Assembly (NCBI RefSeq): GCF_015234275.1 | Contig: NZ_JADGII010000003.1 | Direction: 5' to 3' (one strand) | Length of the DNA: 64,000 bases | Origin: Prosthecochloris ethylica | Lineage (GTDB): Bacteria; Bacteroidota; Chlorobiia; Chlorobiales; Chlorobiaceae | Shown: piece by piece, positions 35,269 through 43,849 of the stretch | Layout: every line of letters begins with the position of its first letter | How positions within the stretch are numbered: the first letter of the stretch is position 1 | Notes under the pieces: model-generated | Seen by the model: only the letters and a program-made list of their open reading frames with translations | Database searches by the model: none | Told to the model about the DNA's origin: nothing | Translations under genes and position numbers: made by a program

Positions 35269-36696
35269 TTACCCGGGCTGGTTTTCTTTTTCCGCTTTTT
35301 CCCTGCGGGCCCTTTCGATATACTCTTTCTGGATATCGCGCGAAACATTGTAGGCTTTCGAGAGGCTGTCAGAGCGCCAGAGCCTGGCATCGAACGCCAT
35401 GCAGATATTGCGCAGGAAGGGAATCCCCTCTTCGGTCACCCGGACACCGTTTTCGCTGAGTTCGACAATGCCGTCATTCTGCATATCTTCGAGACGGAAT
35501 TTAGCGACATCGAGCTCGTCGGTATACTGCGCAGGGTCCTCCCAGGAGGTTTCCTGACGGCACATCAGGTTGAGAATATGGCGACGGAGCACCAGATCCT
35601 CGTCTGTCAGCCGATGGCCGCGCATGAGCGGAAAGCGGCCTTCGTTGACGGCGTCGATATATTTCTGATCGTGGCGCTCGTTCTGTGCGAACGCATACCA
35701 GGTATCGCTGATTGACGATGCGCCGAGGGCGAGCATCATCTGCGTGGTGTTTTCAGTGTAACCCATGAAATTACGGTGCAGCGTTCCGTTCTTCGCCGCC
35801 TCGTAGAGCGCATCTCCTTCGAGAGCGAAGTGGTCCATACCGATCTCGTGGTACCCGATCGACTCGAGCATCGCAAGACCCTTGTCGTACAGTTCCTGCT
35901 TTTCAGCACCGACCGGAAGATCCTCCTCCTTGAAGCGGCGCTGCCCTTCGTACATATGCGGGTTGTGCCCGTACGCGTAGAAAGCCAGGCGGTCCGGCCT
36001 GAGTTCCATCACTTTCTCGATGGTGTCGGTGATCGTTGCGAGCGTCTGTTTCGGCAGCCCGTACACGAGGTCGAAATTGACCGAGGTAAAGCCGATCTCG
36101 CGGGCGATATCGACCTTCTCCTTCACCAGTTCGTACGACTGGGGACGGTTGATCTCCTGCTGCACGACCGGATCGAAATCCTGGATACCGAAGCTCATGC
36201 GACGGAAACCGACGCTGTAGAGAGCTTCGAGGTGCTCCCGCGTGGTCGATCGGGGATTGGTCTCGAAACTGAACATGTAGTCGTCAGCCTTGTTGACATG
36301 TTCGTACAGGCCGTTGACGAGGCGAATCAGGTTGTCGGGGCTGAAAAATGTCGGCGTACCGCCGCCGATATGCATCTCCTTGACATTGAGGGTGCCGGGG
36401 AAGACATCGAGGTACATCTGCCACTCCTTGAGAAGGGCCTGCAGATACGGCTCCTCGTAGGAATGGTCCTGGGTGCGGTGGGCGTTACAGCCGCAGAAGT
36501 AGCAATAATTCTCACAGTAGGGAATATGGATGTACATACTGACACCGGTGGTGTCATTGCTGTCATTGAAGCCTTTGACCATGGCCTCTTTCCACTCTTC
36601 CTGACTCACGCCGTCGGGGCTCCAGGAAGGGATGGTTGGATAGCTCGTGTAACGGGGACCGGGATTGCTGTACTTTTCTGCAAGATTTGTTGCCAT
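35269..36696 (-). CDS. hemN: Oxygen-independent coproporphyrinogen III oxidase
   Basis: HemN is the radical-SAM enzyme that decarboxylates coproporphyrinogen III to protoporphyrinogen IX without oxygen, as needed for haem and bacteriochlorophyll in an anaerobe. The N-terminus NPGPRYTSYPTIPSW and the cluster motif YCENYCYFCGCN (CX3CX2CXC) are characteristic, followed by HIGGGTPTFFSPDNLIRLV and FETNPRSTTREHL. Length is close to the E. coli enzyme. ATG 36696 with GGAAG seven bases upstream is preferred to 36714. Confidence 0.95.
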   Translation of the reverse strand: MATNLAEKYSNPGPRYTSYPTIPSWSPDGVSQEEWKEAMVKGFNDSNDTTGVSMYIHIPYCENYCYFCGCNAHRTQDHSYEEPYLQALLKEWQMYLDVFPGTLNVKEMHIGGGTPTFFSPDNLIRLVNGLYEHVNKADDYMFSFETNPRSTTREHLEALYSVGFRRMSFGIQDFDPVVQQEINRPQSYELVKEKVDIAREIGFTSVNFDLVYGLPKQTLATITDTIEKVMELRPDRLAFYAYGHNPHMYEGQRRFKEEDLPVGAEKQELYDKGLAMLESIGYHEIGMDHFALEGDALYEAAKNGTLHRNFMGYTENTTQMMLALGASSISDTWYAFAQNERHDQKYIDAVNEGRFPLMRGHRLTDEDLVLRRHILNLMCRQETSWEDPAQYTDELDVAKFRLEDMQNDGIVELSENGVRVTEEGIPFLRNICMAFDARLWRSDSLSKAYNVSRDIQKEYIERARREKAEKENQPG

Positions 36697-36829
36697 TGTA
36701 ATCTTCCTTGACATGTATTATTTTTCAAGCTTCCGTTCCGTGAAAATACACAAAACTCGTCAATTTCATAAATCAATCCCAAAATCCGGACTGCAGCCCT
36801 GCCTGCGGTTCTCACGAACATTATATACT

Positions 36830-37348
36830 ATGTCACAGACAGATAACACTCCTCTCGTCGGCATCCTCATGGGCTCCGATTCAGATTTCGACACCATGAA
36901 AGAAGCTGCCCTGGTCTTCGATGAATTCGAGATCCCTTACGAAGTTTCCGTGATTTCTGCCCACCGTACGCCAAAGGAACTCGAAAACTATGCGTCGAGC
37001 GCCCGATCCAGGGGGCTGAAAACCATCATCGCCGGTGCGGGAGCTGCCGCCCACCTGCCGGGAGTCACTGCAGCCATGACCACCCTGCCGGTCATCGGTG
37101 TGCCGATTTACAGCAAGAAACTCAGCGGCCAGGACTCTCTGTACTCCATCGTACAGATGCCGGCCGGCATTCCGGTAGCGACCGTCGGTATCGACAATGC
37201 ACGCAACGCCGCCCTTCTTGCGATACAGATGCTGGCACTCGGCGACAGCGAAATCATGCAGAAATTCGAGGAGTTCCGTAAACGCCTGGCAGAAGCATCG
37301 ATGCAGAAAAACAAAAAGGTACAGGAAAAGCTCAATGCACTCAGCTGA
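36830..37348 (+). CDS. purE: N5-carboxyaminoimidazole ribonucleotide mutase
   Basis: PurE moves the carboxyl group from N5-CAIR to the ring carbon in purine synthesis. The 172-residue protein has VGILMGSDSDFDTM, SVISAHRTPKEL and AGAGAAAHLPGV, all active-site segments of class I PurE. The long frame from 36665 overlaps the divergent hemN start and is not needed; MSQTDN at 36830 starts the conserved part. purK, which would make N5-CAIR, is not adjacent. The next gene overlaps by 14 bp. Confidence 0.95.
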   Translation: MSQTDNTPLVGILMGSDSDFDTMKEAALVFDEFEIPYEVSVISAHRTPKELENYASSARSRGLKTIIAGAGAAAHLPGVTAAMTTLPVIGVPIYSKKLSGQDSLYSIVQMPAGIPVATVGIDNARNAALLAIQMLALGDSEIMQKFEEFRKRLAEASMQKNKKVQEKLNALS

Positions 37349-37829
37349 TTTCTGGATCCGAAAGCTCCAGCTCGAACAACACCCGGAAGGCGGATACTTC
37401 CGGGAAACCTATCGCAGCAAGTCAGCATTCCGGTTTCAGGACGATCAGCCTTTTTCCGGCAAGCGGGCCTATGCAACGTCGATCTACTACCTGCTCAAAA
37501 GCGGCGAACGCTCGAGGCTGCACAGAATCAAGTCCGATGAGCTCTGGTTTTTTCATGCCGGCTCACCGCTGACGGTCTATCTGTTTCACGATATCGGCTT
37601 TGTCTCCTCGTTTACGCTTTCCCCCGAAGAAGGGGTCATGCAGGGAATCGTCCCGGCCAACACCTGGTTCGGGGCGAAACTGCCGGACGACTGCCGCGAA
37701 GACGCCTATGCCCTGAGCAGCTGTGTGGTATCCCCGGGGTTCGACTTCAACGACTTTACCTTTGCCGACCGCGAAGCGCTCAGCCGAAAATTCCCGCAGT
37801 ACCGTGAACTGATCCGCAAGCTTACCTGA
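37335..37829 (+). CDS. Cupin-superfamily protein (DUF985)
   Basis: About 164 residues with the DUF985 pattern: LQLEQHPEGGYFRETYRS, SIYYLLKSGERSRLHRIKSD, ELWFFHAGSPLTVYLF and VPANTWFGAKLPD. The fold is a single beta-barrel cupin and the His/Glu positions could bind a metal. Enzymatic function is unknown for most members. It starts inside the purE end, so the two are probably translated together. Confidence 0.85.
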   Translation: MHSADFWIRKLQLEQHPEGGYFRETYRSKSAFRFQDDQPFSGKRAYATSIYYLLKSGERSRLHRIKSDELWFFHAGSPLTVYLFHDIGFVSSFTLSPEEGVMQGIVPANTWFGAKLPDDCREDAYALSSCVVSPGFDFNDFTFADREALSRKFPQYRELIRKLT

Positions 37830-37852
37830 AAAACGCCTGCAAAACCGCTGTT

Positions 37853-37880
37853 TTGAATTTGTTTAAGATAACCCTATAAT
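37853..37880 (+). promoter_or_regulatory. ndh promoter
   Basis: TTGAAT at 37853-37858 and TATAAT at 37875-37880 are separated by 16 bp. The leader to the ATG at 37955 would be about 68 nt. Confidence 0.5.
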
Positions 37881-37954
37881 TACCTACGAATAAAGAACAG
37901 AAGTCGAGCCGAACCGACTCCTCCACACCAGACCGGATTAATTGAATACCAGAG

Positions 37955-39250
37955 ATGAAACACGTTGTAATTATCGGTGGCGGGTTCGCAGGAATCAATG
38001 CTGCCAGAGAGCTGGGCAATAAACAGGATGTCAAAGTCACCCTGATAGACCGCAAGAACTACCACCTGTTCCAGCCCCTGCTCTACCAGGTGGCCATGTC
38101 CGCACTCGGGGCGGGAGATATTGCCGAGCCCCTGAGAAACATGCTCTCACGCTACAACAACATTACGGTTTTCAAGGGCGTTGTCGAAAACATCGACAAG
38201 GACCAGCGAATCGTCATGACCGATTTCGGACAGTTGAGTTATGACTATCTCATTCTTGCCTGCGGGGTCAAGCACCACTACTTCGGCAATGAACAGTGGG
38301 AAGAGTATGCTCCGGGACTGAAAACCATCGCCCAGGCCACCGAAATCCGCCGGCGCGTCATGGAAGCGTATGAAGCCGCCGAGCGCACCGATGATCCGGT
38401 CGCCCGCAAAAAACTGCTGACCTTTGTCATCGTGGGCGGCGGGCCGACAGGGGTCGAACTCGCCGGCTCGATCGGCGAGATGAGCCGTCATACGCTCTCG
38501 AAATTCTACCGCAATATCGATCCGAAACTTACCCGGATATTCATTGTCGAAGCCGCTCCGAGGATTCTCGGCTCGTTCACTCCCGACCTGGCCAGCAGGG
38601 CCACCCGTGCGCTAGAACAGCTCGGCGTGCAGATCTGGACGAGCAGCATGGTCACCAAGGTTGACGGTGACGGGGTACAGATCGGCAACGAGCGCATCGA
38701 ATCGTCCACCGTTCTCTGGGCTGCCGGTGTACGCGCTGTCGGCCTGGGCAGGAAAATGGGAGTCGAGATCGACCGCTCCGGCAGGGTCATTGTCGAAGAG
38801 GATCTTTCGGTGCCGGGGTATCCCGAGATTTTCGTCGGAGGCGACCAGGCCCATTTCGCCCATCACACCGACTATCCGCTGCCGGGAATGGCCCCGGTCG
38901 CGCTTCAGCAGGGGCGGTCGATCGGACGCAACATCATGCTCGACCTGAAAGGTCGGGAACGCAAGCCATTCCGCTATCGCGACAAGGGACAGATGGCGAC
39001 CATCGGACGCAACAAGGCAATTGTCGAGGTCGGCCGCCTGAAGTTCGACGGAGCACCGGCATGGCTCACCTGGCTCCTGGTCCATATCTACTACCTGACC
39101 ACGTTCAAGCACAGAATGCTGGTCCTGATGCAGTGGGGATGGTCCTATTTCACCTTCGGACACGGAGCCCGGCTGATTGTCAACAAGGAGTGGCGGTTCT
39201 ATCCTGAAAAACGGCCGTGCCCGCCATGTGAAATGCAGGACGAGTCCTGA
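37955..39250 (+). CDS. ndh: Type II NADH dehydrogenase-like flavoprotein
   Basis: The 431-residue protein matches non-proton-pumping NDH-2. FAD-binding VVIIGGGFAGINAARELG is at the N-terminus, NYHLFQPLLYQVAMSAL is the quinone-site segment, the NAD-binding fold is VIVGGGPTGVELAGSIGEM, and IFVGGDQAHF closes the FAD site. The C-terminus (LTWLLVHIYYLTTFKHRMLV, then WSYFTFGHGARLI) is amphipathic and would attach to the membrane. It would pass electrons from NADH to menaquinone; a sulfide:quinone reductase-like role is less likely because the redox cysteines are absent. Confidence 0.88.
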   Translation: MKHVVIIGGGFAGINAARELGNKQDVKVTLIDRKNYHLFQPLLYQVAMSALGAGDIAEPLRNMLSRYNNITVFKGVVENIDKDQRIVMTDFGQLSYDYLILACGVKHHYFGNEQWEEYAPGLKTIAQATEIRRRVMEAYEAAERTDDPVARKKLLTFVIVGGGPTGVELAGSIGEMSRHTLSKFYRNIDPKLTRIFIVEAAPRILGSFTPDLASRATRALEQLGVQIWTSSMVTKVDGDGVQIGNERIESSTVLWAAGVRAVGLGRKMGVEIDRSGRVIVEEDLSVPGYPEIFVGGDQAHFAHHTDYPLPGMAPVALQQGRSIGRNIMLDLKGRERKPFRYRDKGQMATIGRNKAIVEVGRLKFDGAPAWLTWLLVHIYYLTTFKHRMLVLMQWGWSYFTFGHGARLIVNKEWRFYPEKRPCPPCEMQDES

Positions 39251-39253
39251 AAC

Positions 39254-39505
39254 ATGCCTGACCTGTCCGACAGGCGTAAACCTGCAGGTATCATCACCGT
39301 CACTGACGTGGTGTCGTTCATCACGTCAGCACTCTTTATCGGGCTTTCCCTGTATACGGGGTTCATCCTCGCGGCGGTGAACGAAGCCCATGCTCGCGAC
39401 ATCCGCAGTATAGCCCTGCTGACAGGCGCCTACGGCCTCGTCAGGCTGTGGCGAACAATCCGTGCCGTGCAGGCACATCGCAACCATGTCCACCAGAATC
39501 ATTGA
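39254..39505 (+). CDS. Small membrane protein of unknown function
   Basis: The protein has 83 residues. A hydrophobic helix spans about 20-42 (VVSFITSALFIGLSLYTGFI), and a weaker one around 52-64 (SIALLTGAYGLVRLW). The N-terminus is polar and the C-terminus basic and His-rich (AHRNHVHQNH). It fits between ndh and the aminotransferase gene with gaps of 3 bp each, so it is very likely translated as part of that operon. Not recognised. Confidence 0.6.
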   Translation: MPDLSDRRKPAGIITVTDVVSFITSALFIGLSLYTGFILAAVNEAHARDIRSIALLTGAYGLVRLWRTIRAVQAHRNHVHQNH

Positions 39506-39508
39506 ACC

Positions 39509-40702
39509 ATGAGCAGTACACTGAATAAAGAAACCGAACAGAACCTGTTTTTTCATAATTATGCACGCCTTCCGCTTGCCATATCTCACGGAAGCGGAGT
39601 CTGGCTGTACGACCAGGACGGCAACCGCTACCTCGACATGATCGCCGGCATCGGGGTCAACGCTCTCGGATACGGGGACGAACGGCTCATCGATGCCATC
39701 TGCGAACAGTCGAAGAATATCATTCACGCGTCGAACCTCTTTCTCCTGGAACCTCAGTTCAGACTGGCCTCCAGGCTGCTCGATATTTCGGGCCTTTCGA
39801 AAGTATTCTTTTCCAACAGCGGCACAGAAGCCGTAGAAGCGGCCATCAAGCTGTCAAGAAAATGGGCCTCGACGACAGGATCTCCCGACAAAAAAGAGGT
39901 GCTTTCACTCTCGAACTGCTTTCACGGAAGAACTTACGGTGCCATGTCCCTGACAGCGAAAGCGAAATATCTCGAGGGTTTCGACCCCCTGCTACCCGGC
40001 ACCGGGAGTATCGAGTTCAACAATGTTGCTGACCTCGACAACAAGGTGTCCGACAACACCGCCGCAGTCTTTGTCGAATTCATCCAGGGTGAAGGCGGTA
40101 TCCACCGGGTTTCGGAACCGTTCGTCGAACGGCTGAAGGAACTGCAGAAAAAACACGATTTCCTGATCGTCGCAGATGAAATCCAGGCCGGCTGCGGCAG
40201 GACAGGCCGTTTCTTCAGCTACCAGCACTTCGACATCACTCCCGACCTGGTCTGTGCCGCCAAACCGCTTGGCGGCGGGCTGCCGCTCGGCGCTGTCATC
40301 GGCTCGGCCAGGGTCGAAGATGTCTTCAGCGCAGGCAACCACGGCACGACGTTCGGCGGCAACCCTGTCGCCTGCGCTGCCGGTCATGCCCTGATCGAGG
40401 CGCTCTACAGCGACAGGATCATGGAGAATGTTGAAGCAACAGGGGCATGGATGAAATCCGCTCTTGAAGAACTTGCAGAACGGCACAAGCAGATTCTCGA
40501 AATCAGGCAGTACGGCCTGATGATCGGCATCACCGTACACCGTGAAGCCGCATATTACGTTCAGGAAGCCCTGAAGCGGAATGTGCTCGTCAACGCCACC
40601 AGCCAGGATGTGATCAGAATGCTGCCTCCGCTGACCCTCAGCACCGAAGAAGCCTCGCAATGCATTGACTGTCTCGATGAAATCTTCAGCAACGAACAGT
40701 AA
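39509..40702 (+). CDS. argD: Class III aminotransferase, acetylornithine type
   Basis: This PLP enzyme has 397 residues. GVWLYDQDGNRYLDMIAGIG opens the family domain, SNSGTEAVEAAIKLSRKW binds the cofactor phosphate, LIVADEIQAGCGRTGRF carries the PLP-nitrogen Asp, and AAKPLGGGLPLGAVIG contains the Schiff-base Lys. Acetylornithine aminotransferase of arginine synthesis is the best guess, although no other arg gene is nearby and related 4-aminobutyrate or diaminobutyrate enzymes share these motifs. It follows the small membrane protein gene by 3 bp. Confidence 0.8.
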   Translation: MSSTLNKETEQNLFFHNYARLPLAISHGSGVWLYDQDGNRYLDMIAGIGVNALGYGDERLIDAICEQSKNIIHASNLFLLEPQFRLASRLLDISGLSKVFFSNSGTEAVEAAIKLSRKWASTTGSPDKKEVLSLSNCFHGRTYGAMSLTAKAKYLEGFDPLLPGTGSIEFNNVADLDNKVSDNTAAVFVEFIQGEGGIHRVSEPFVERLKELQKKHDFLIVADEIQAGCGRTGRFFSYQHFDITPDLVCAAKPLGGGLPLGAVIGSARVEDVFSAGNHGTTFGGNPVACAAGHALIEALYSDRIMENVEATGAWMKSALEELAERHKQILEIRQYGLMIGITVHREAAYYVQEALKRNVLVNATSQDVIRMLPPLTLSTEEASQCIDCLDEIFSNEQ

Positions 40703-40916
40703 GCGCAAGCACGAAAAGCCGGCTCTCCCCTCTACAGGGAAAGCCGGCTATCTCATGATCGGGGTCGCCGTCGCCATGATCGCCCTGAGCTATACGGGCA
40801 TGTATATCGAAAACAGCGTCGACGGAGTCTTTTCACTCGTCGTCAGCCCCGTGCTGCTCCTGCTGGCCTATGGGCTGGTACTGGTGGGCATCCTCTGGCG
40901 CAAACCGCCGAGATGA
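40677..40916 (+). CDS. Small two-helix membrane protein (DUF3098-like)
   Basis: About 79 residues with two membrane helices (YLMIGVAVAMIALSYTGMYI and VVSPVLLLLAYGLVLVGILW) joined by a short acidic loop, the architecture of DUF3098 proteins common in Bacteroidetes and Chlorobi. The ATG at 40677 lies inside the aminotransferase end, suggesting coupled translation. It converges on tonB with a 7-bp gap. Function unknown. Confidence 0.65.
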   Translation: MKSSATNSKRKHEKPALPSTGKAGYLMIGVAVAMIALSYTGMYIENSVDGVFSLVVSPVLLLLAYGLVLVGILWRKPPR

Positions 40917-40923
40917 TCGCCGC

Positions 40924-41751
40924 TCAATCGAGCGTAAATCGCATCGGCACCGTGAGCCAGACCTTGACAGGCCGGCCGTTCTGAATCCCCGGGGTATATC
41001 TCGAATCCATCAGGGCCTTCCTGGCTGCCTCGTCAAACACATGCTGATCGCCCGGAATCCTTTTGACTACCTGCGCTTTCAGCGGGGTCCCCAGCTCATC
41101 GATCAGCACACTGACAATCACCTTTCCCTCGATACCGGCCCGACGAGCGATATCCGGATACCGCGGCTTGACCTGCCGCCTGAACGTCGGCATGGTTTCA
41201 CAGGGAACGAACACCGGGCCGTCACCGATGCCCCCAACGACTCCGCCCGAGCCTTCGTCACCTGCTCCCGGCTGCTTCTGCACCACCTCCCGGATCTCCT
41301 CCTGCGTCGCGAGAGTCTGTTCCGGCGGAGCCTCTTCCTTCTTCACCTGCTTCACCTTACCGACGTTCGGCGGCGTCTCCACCTTCGGCGGCGCAACCGG
41401 CTGCGCCGGCGTCTTTGGCGCCTTCGGCGGCGCAGGACGGTCGATCGGTGGCGGCGGCGGCAGCTGGACGGCGTGAGTTATCGCTACATACTCACGCTCA
41501 CTGCCGTCTCTCTCTGCTCCGAATCCAAGCACTCCGGCAAGCCGATCCCAGTTGGCGCTCACGCCCCAGAACGCCACCAGCAGCAACAGCGCGACAATCA
41601 CTCCGTGCGCCAGGTAGAGATGGCTCTGGCGCCGGAGCGACAGGTTGCCGTAGCTGATCCCGCGCAAGCGGTCCGTATCCAGATATCCCCTGCCCAGCGA
41701 CCACCGGCCCGCTCTTTCCGGCGCACCCTTGTGCATCTGTTCAAGACTCAT
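40924..41751 (-). CDS. tonB: Energy transducer TonB
   Basis: The 275-residue protein is anchored by one N-terminal helix (LYLAHGVIVALLLLVAFWGV), followed by a periplasmic Pro-rich spacer (LPPPPPIDRPAPPKAPKTPA) and the C-terminal TonB domain (VKPRYPDIARRAGIEGKVIV; ARKALMDSRYTPGIQNGRPV). It transmits the proton-motive force from ExbB-ExbD to outer-membrane receptors such as the one at 59.5-61.6 kb. It is last in exbB-exbD-exbD-tonB and overlaps exbD by 11 bp. Confidence 0.93.
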   Translation of the reverse strand: MSLEQMHKGAPERAGRWSLGRGYLDTDRLRGISYGNLSLRRQSHLYLAHGVIVALLLLVAFWGVSANWDRLAGVLGFGAERDGSEREYVAITHAVQLPPPPPIDRPAPPKAPKTPAQPVAPPKVETPPNVGKVKQVKKEEAPPEQTLATQEEIREVVQKQPGAGDEGSGGVVGGIGDGPVFVPCETMPTFRRQVKPRYPDIARRAGIEGKVIVSVLIDELGTPLKAQVVKRIPGDQHVFDEAARKALMDSRYTPGIQNGRPVKVWLTVPMRFTLD

Positions 41752-42301
41752 GTCCTCTTCCTTTCTCTCTACCGTTTTCCCTTGCCGCCATTCCTATCGC
41801 CTCCGCATCCGCTTCCGTGAACTCGTCCAGACTGAAGCGGTTGATCTGCAGCAGGTTGAACTCGTCTATCAGGTCCACCAGGTTGCGGTACTTCGCTCCA
41901 CCGCTCAGCTTCACCACGATCACCAGCTTGCTGTTTCGGCGCGTCTCCGACACCAGCAGACCTCGCAGTTCGTCGCTGAGCGACACCGCCTTGCCCGCCT
42001 CTCCATCGTACAGCGACACCGTCTGCGGCGCCGATGAACCGATCGACCAGTACGCGTTGCCGTCCGGACCGATGCGCAGCGTCATGACGTTGTCCTCGGC
42101 TATCTTCACCTCTCCGCTCTCCGGCGGGATGTTGATCTCCATCGTGTTCTGCAGACCGAACGTCGTCGTCAGCATGAAAAACGTCAGGAGCAGAAACGCC
42201 ACGTCCACCATCGGCGTCATGTCGATGTGAAATCCCAGCCGCTTGCGCTCACGCTTACCCCTCCTGCCCGACTTCCTGTCCGGGGAGTCTACCAGTCCCA
42301 T
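41741..42301 (-). CDS. exbD: ExbD/TolR-family protein (second copy)
   Basis: The 186-residue protein has a basic cytoplasmic start, then GFHIDMTPMVDVAFLLLTFF with the proton-carrying Asp of ExbD/TolR, and a periplasmic domain to the end. The tail is longer and more polar than that of classic ExbD (about 140). Two ExbD paralogues in tandem before tonB are common in Bacteroidetes/Chlorobi. It is one base from the first exbD and overlaps tonB. Confidence 0.9.
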   Translation of the reverse strand: MGLVDSPDRKSGRRGKRERKRLGFHIDMTPMVDVAFLLLTFFMLTTTFGLQNTMEINIPPESGEVKIAEDNVMTLRIGPDGNAYWSIGSSAPQTVSLYDGEAGKAVSLSDELRGLLVSETRRNSKLVIVVKLSGGAKYRNLVDLIDEFNLLQINRFSLDEFTEADAEAIGMAARENGREKGRGHES

Positions 42302-42302
42302 C

Positions 42303-42836
42303 TCAGCCCCCCTCCTTTTCGAGTTCCGTCACCAGGTTGAACGTCAGGATGTTCGACTCCTTGAACACGTTCAGCACATGATCCACCGCACTGAAATCCG
42401 CCTCCACGTCCGCTCTGATCACCGGACGGATACCCTGGTCCGACAGGCGCGCGGTCGTGATGTAGCGCTCGAGGGCTTCCTGCTCCACACGAAAGCTTTC
42501 CGTCAGCCTGAACGACTCCAGCGAATCCCTCAACGCGGCTTCTCCCATACCCGACTCGCGCAGCACCGGACCGATCAGTCGCTCGAACAGTGCCACACGC
42601 ACCGGCTGCGACGATACACCTATGTAATAGCTGTTCTCTTCGCTTACGCTTACCGTCAGTACCCCCGACTCCGGCACTTTCTGTTCCGAATGGGAACTCG
42701 GCGGATCCACCGACACCGTTTCCGGCGGCTTGAACTTCGTCGTCAGCATGAAAAACGTCAAGAGCAGAAACGCCACGTCCACCATCGGCGTCATGTCGAT
42801 CCTGAACCCTATCCTTTTCGACTTGATTCGTGACAT
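42303..42836 (-). CDS. exbD: ExbD/TolR-family protein (first copy)
   Basis: The 177-residue protein has the same GFRIDMTPMVDVAFLLLTFF helix with its essential Asp as the following paralogue. Outside that helix the periplasmic parts differ markedly, so the two are not recent duplicates and may form a heteromeric channel with ExbB. It lies 6 bp after exbB and 1 bp before the second copy. Confidence 0.9.
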   Translation of the reverse strand: MSRIKSKRIGFRIDMTPMVDVAFLLLTFFMLTTKFKPPETVSVDPPSSHSEQKVPESGVLTVSVSEENSYYIGVSSQPVRVALFERLIGPVLRESGMGEAALRDSLESFRLTESFRVEQEALERYITTARLSDQGIRPVIRADVEADFSAVDHVLNVFKESNILTFNLVTELEKEGG

Positions 42837-42842
42837 GACGTC

Positions 42843-43589
42843 TTACCCCGATTTTGATGAACCCAGCGTCTGGATGATGTAGAACGCAGCTTCGTCTATC
42901 ATGTACGTGAAACGGTCGACCTTGCTCGTGAACAGGTTGTACGTCACGATACCCATGATGCCTCCGAGAATACCAAGGGCCGTGTTGAACAGCGCTTCCG
43001 ATATGCCCAGCGACAGCTGCACCGCGTCCGGCGCTCCGCTCGTCGCCATCGCCGTGAACGCGCGGATCATGCCCATCGTCGTTCCCAGCAAACCCACCAT
43101 CGTCGAAATCGACGCGATCGTCGAGATCGACACCAGGTTCTTCTCCAACAGCGGCATCTCCATGATGGTCGCTTCCTCCACCGCTTTCTCCATCTCGCTG
43201 ATCTTTTTCTCACGGTCCGTGATGTTGTGCTCCGACAGGCTCCTGTAGCGTTCGAACACCGCACGCATCACCGCCGCCAGCGAACTCTGGTGATCGTCGC
43301 ACTTCGCTATCGCCGACTCGATCTCTCCGGCATCGACATCCGACTTCAGGCTCCGAACGAACTCCGCTATGTTGCCCTTACCCGATGCCTTGTTGAGCGC
43401 TATCACTCGTTCCACGATGTAGGCGATCACCATCAGGATCAGCGCCATCAGCACCGACACTACCGGTCCGCCCTTGTACACCGCGTGGAACATCGAGTCC
43501 GCAGGCGTCGTACCCATCCACATGTAGAATCCCAGCGACACCGCGTACGTCACCACAATCAGCATCGCTGTAAATACCCCCTGTTTCAT
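42843..43589 (-). CDS. exbB: MotA/TolQ/ExbB proton channel protein
   Basis: Three membrane helices are visible: MLIVVTYAVSLGFYMWMG, VVSVLMALILMVIAYIVERV, and the pair LVSISTIASISTMVGLLGTT with LFNTALGILGGIMGIVTYNL that encloses the conserved TolQ/ExbB pore. It forms the stator with ExbD and heads the TonB operon. ATG 43589 is preferred; a TTG at 43634 would add 15 residues just after an AGGAG site, so the start is not settled. The 260 bp upstream to dnaG hold only AT-rich divergent promoter-like sequence. Confidence 0.9.
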   Translation of the reverse strand: MKQGVFTAMLIVVTYAVSLGFYMWMGTTPADSMFHAVYKGGPVVSVLMALILMVIAYIVERVIALNKASGKGNIAEFVRSLKSDVDAGEIESAIAKCDDHQSSLAAVMRAVFERYRSLSEHNITDREKKISEMEKAVEEATIMEMPLLEKNLVSISTIASISTMVGLLGTTMGMIRAFTAMATSGAPDAVQLSLGISEALFNTALGILGGIMGIVTYNLFTSKVDRFTYMIDEAAFYIIQTLGSSKSG

Positions 43590-43849
43590 AACACTGTTTT
43601 TTGTTACTCCTGTTGGAAAAAATTCCCGATTCAAAATCCACTCGACACGTCTTTTACCAAGAAATTACAAGTTTGAGAAAATTACAAGTAAATCCCCTTC
43701 AATTCGTCCATTATCCGGGATAAAGCGGACCACCCCGCGGTGCAGGGAATGATCGACACAAAAAGCATTGTGAAATGGATTTTTTCACACTATCATAATC
43801 TGCACTGACACTACCGCCATGATGGTTAACCTGTATTGACGCCGACACC

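Noticed and set aside
37955..39250. Sulfide:quinone reductase instead of NDH-2
   Set aside because: The redox-active cysteines of that family are missing, and the NAD-binding and C-terminal membrane-binding parts fit NDH-2.
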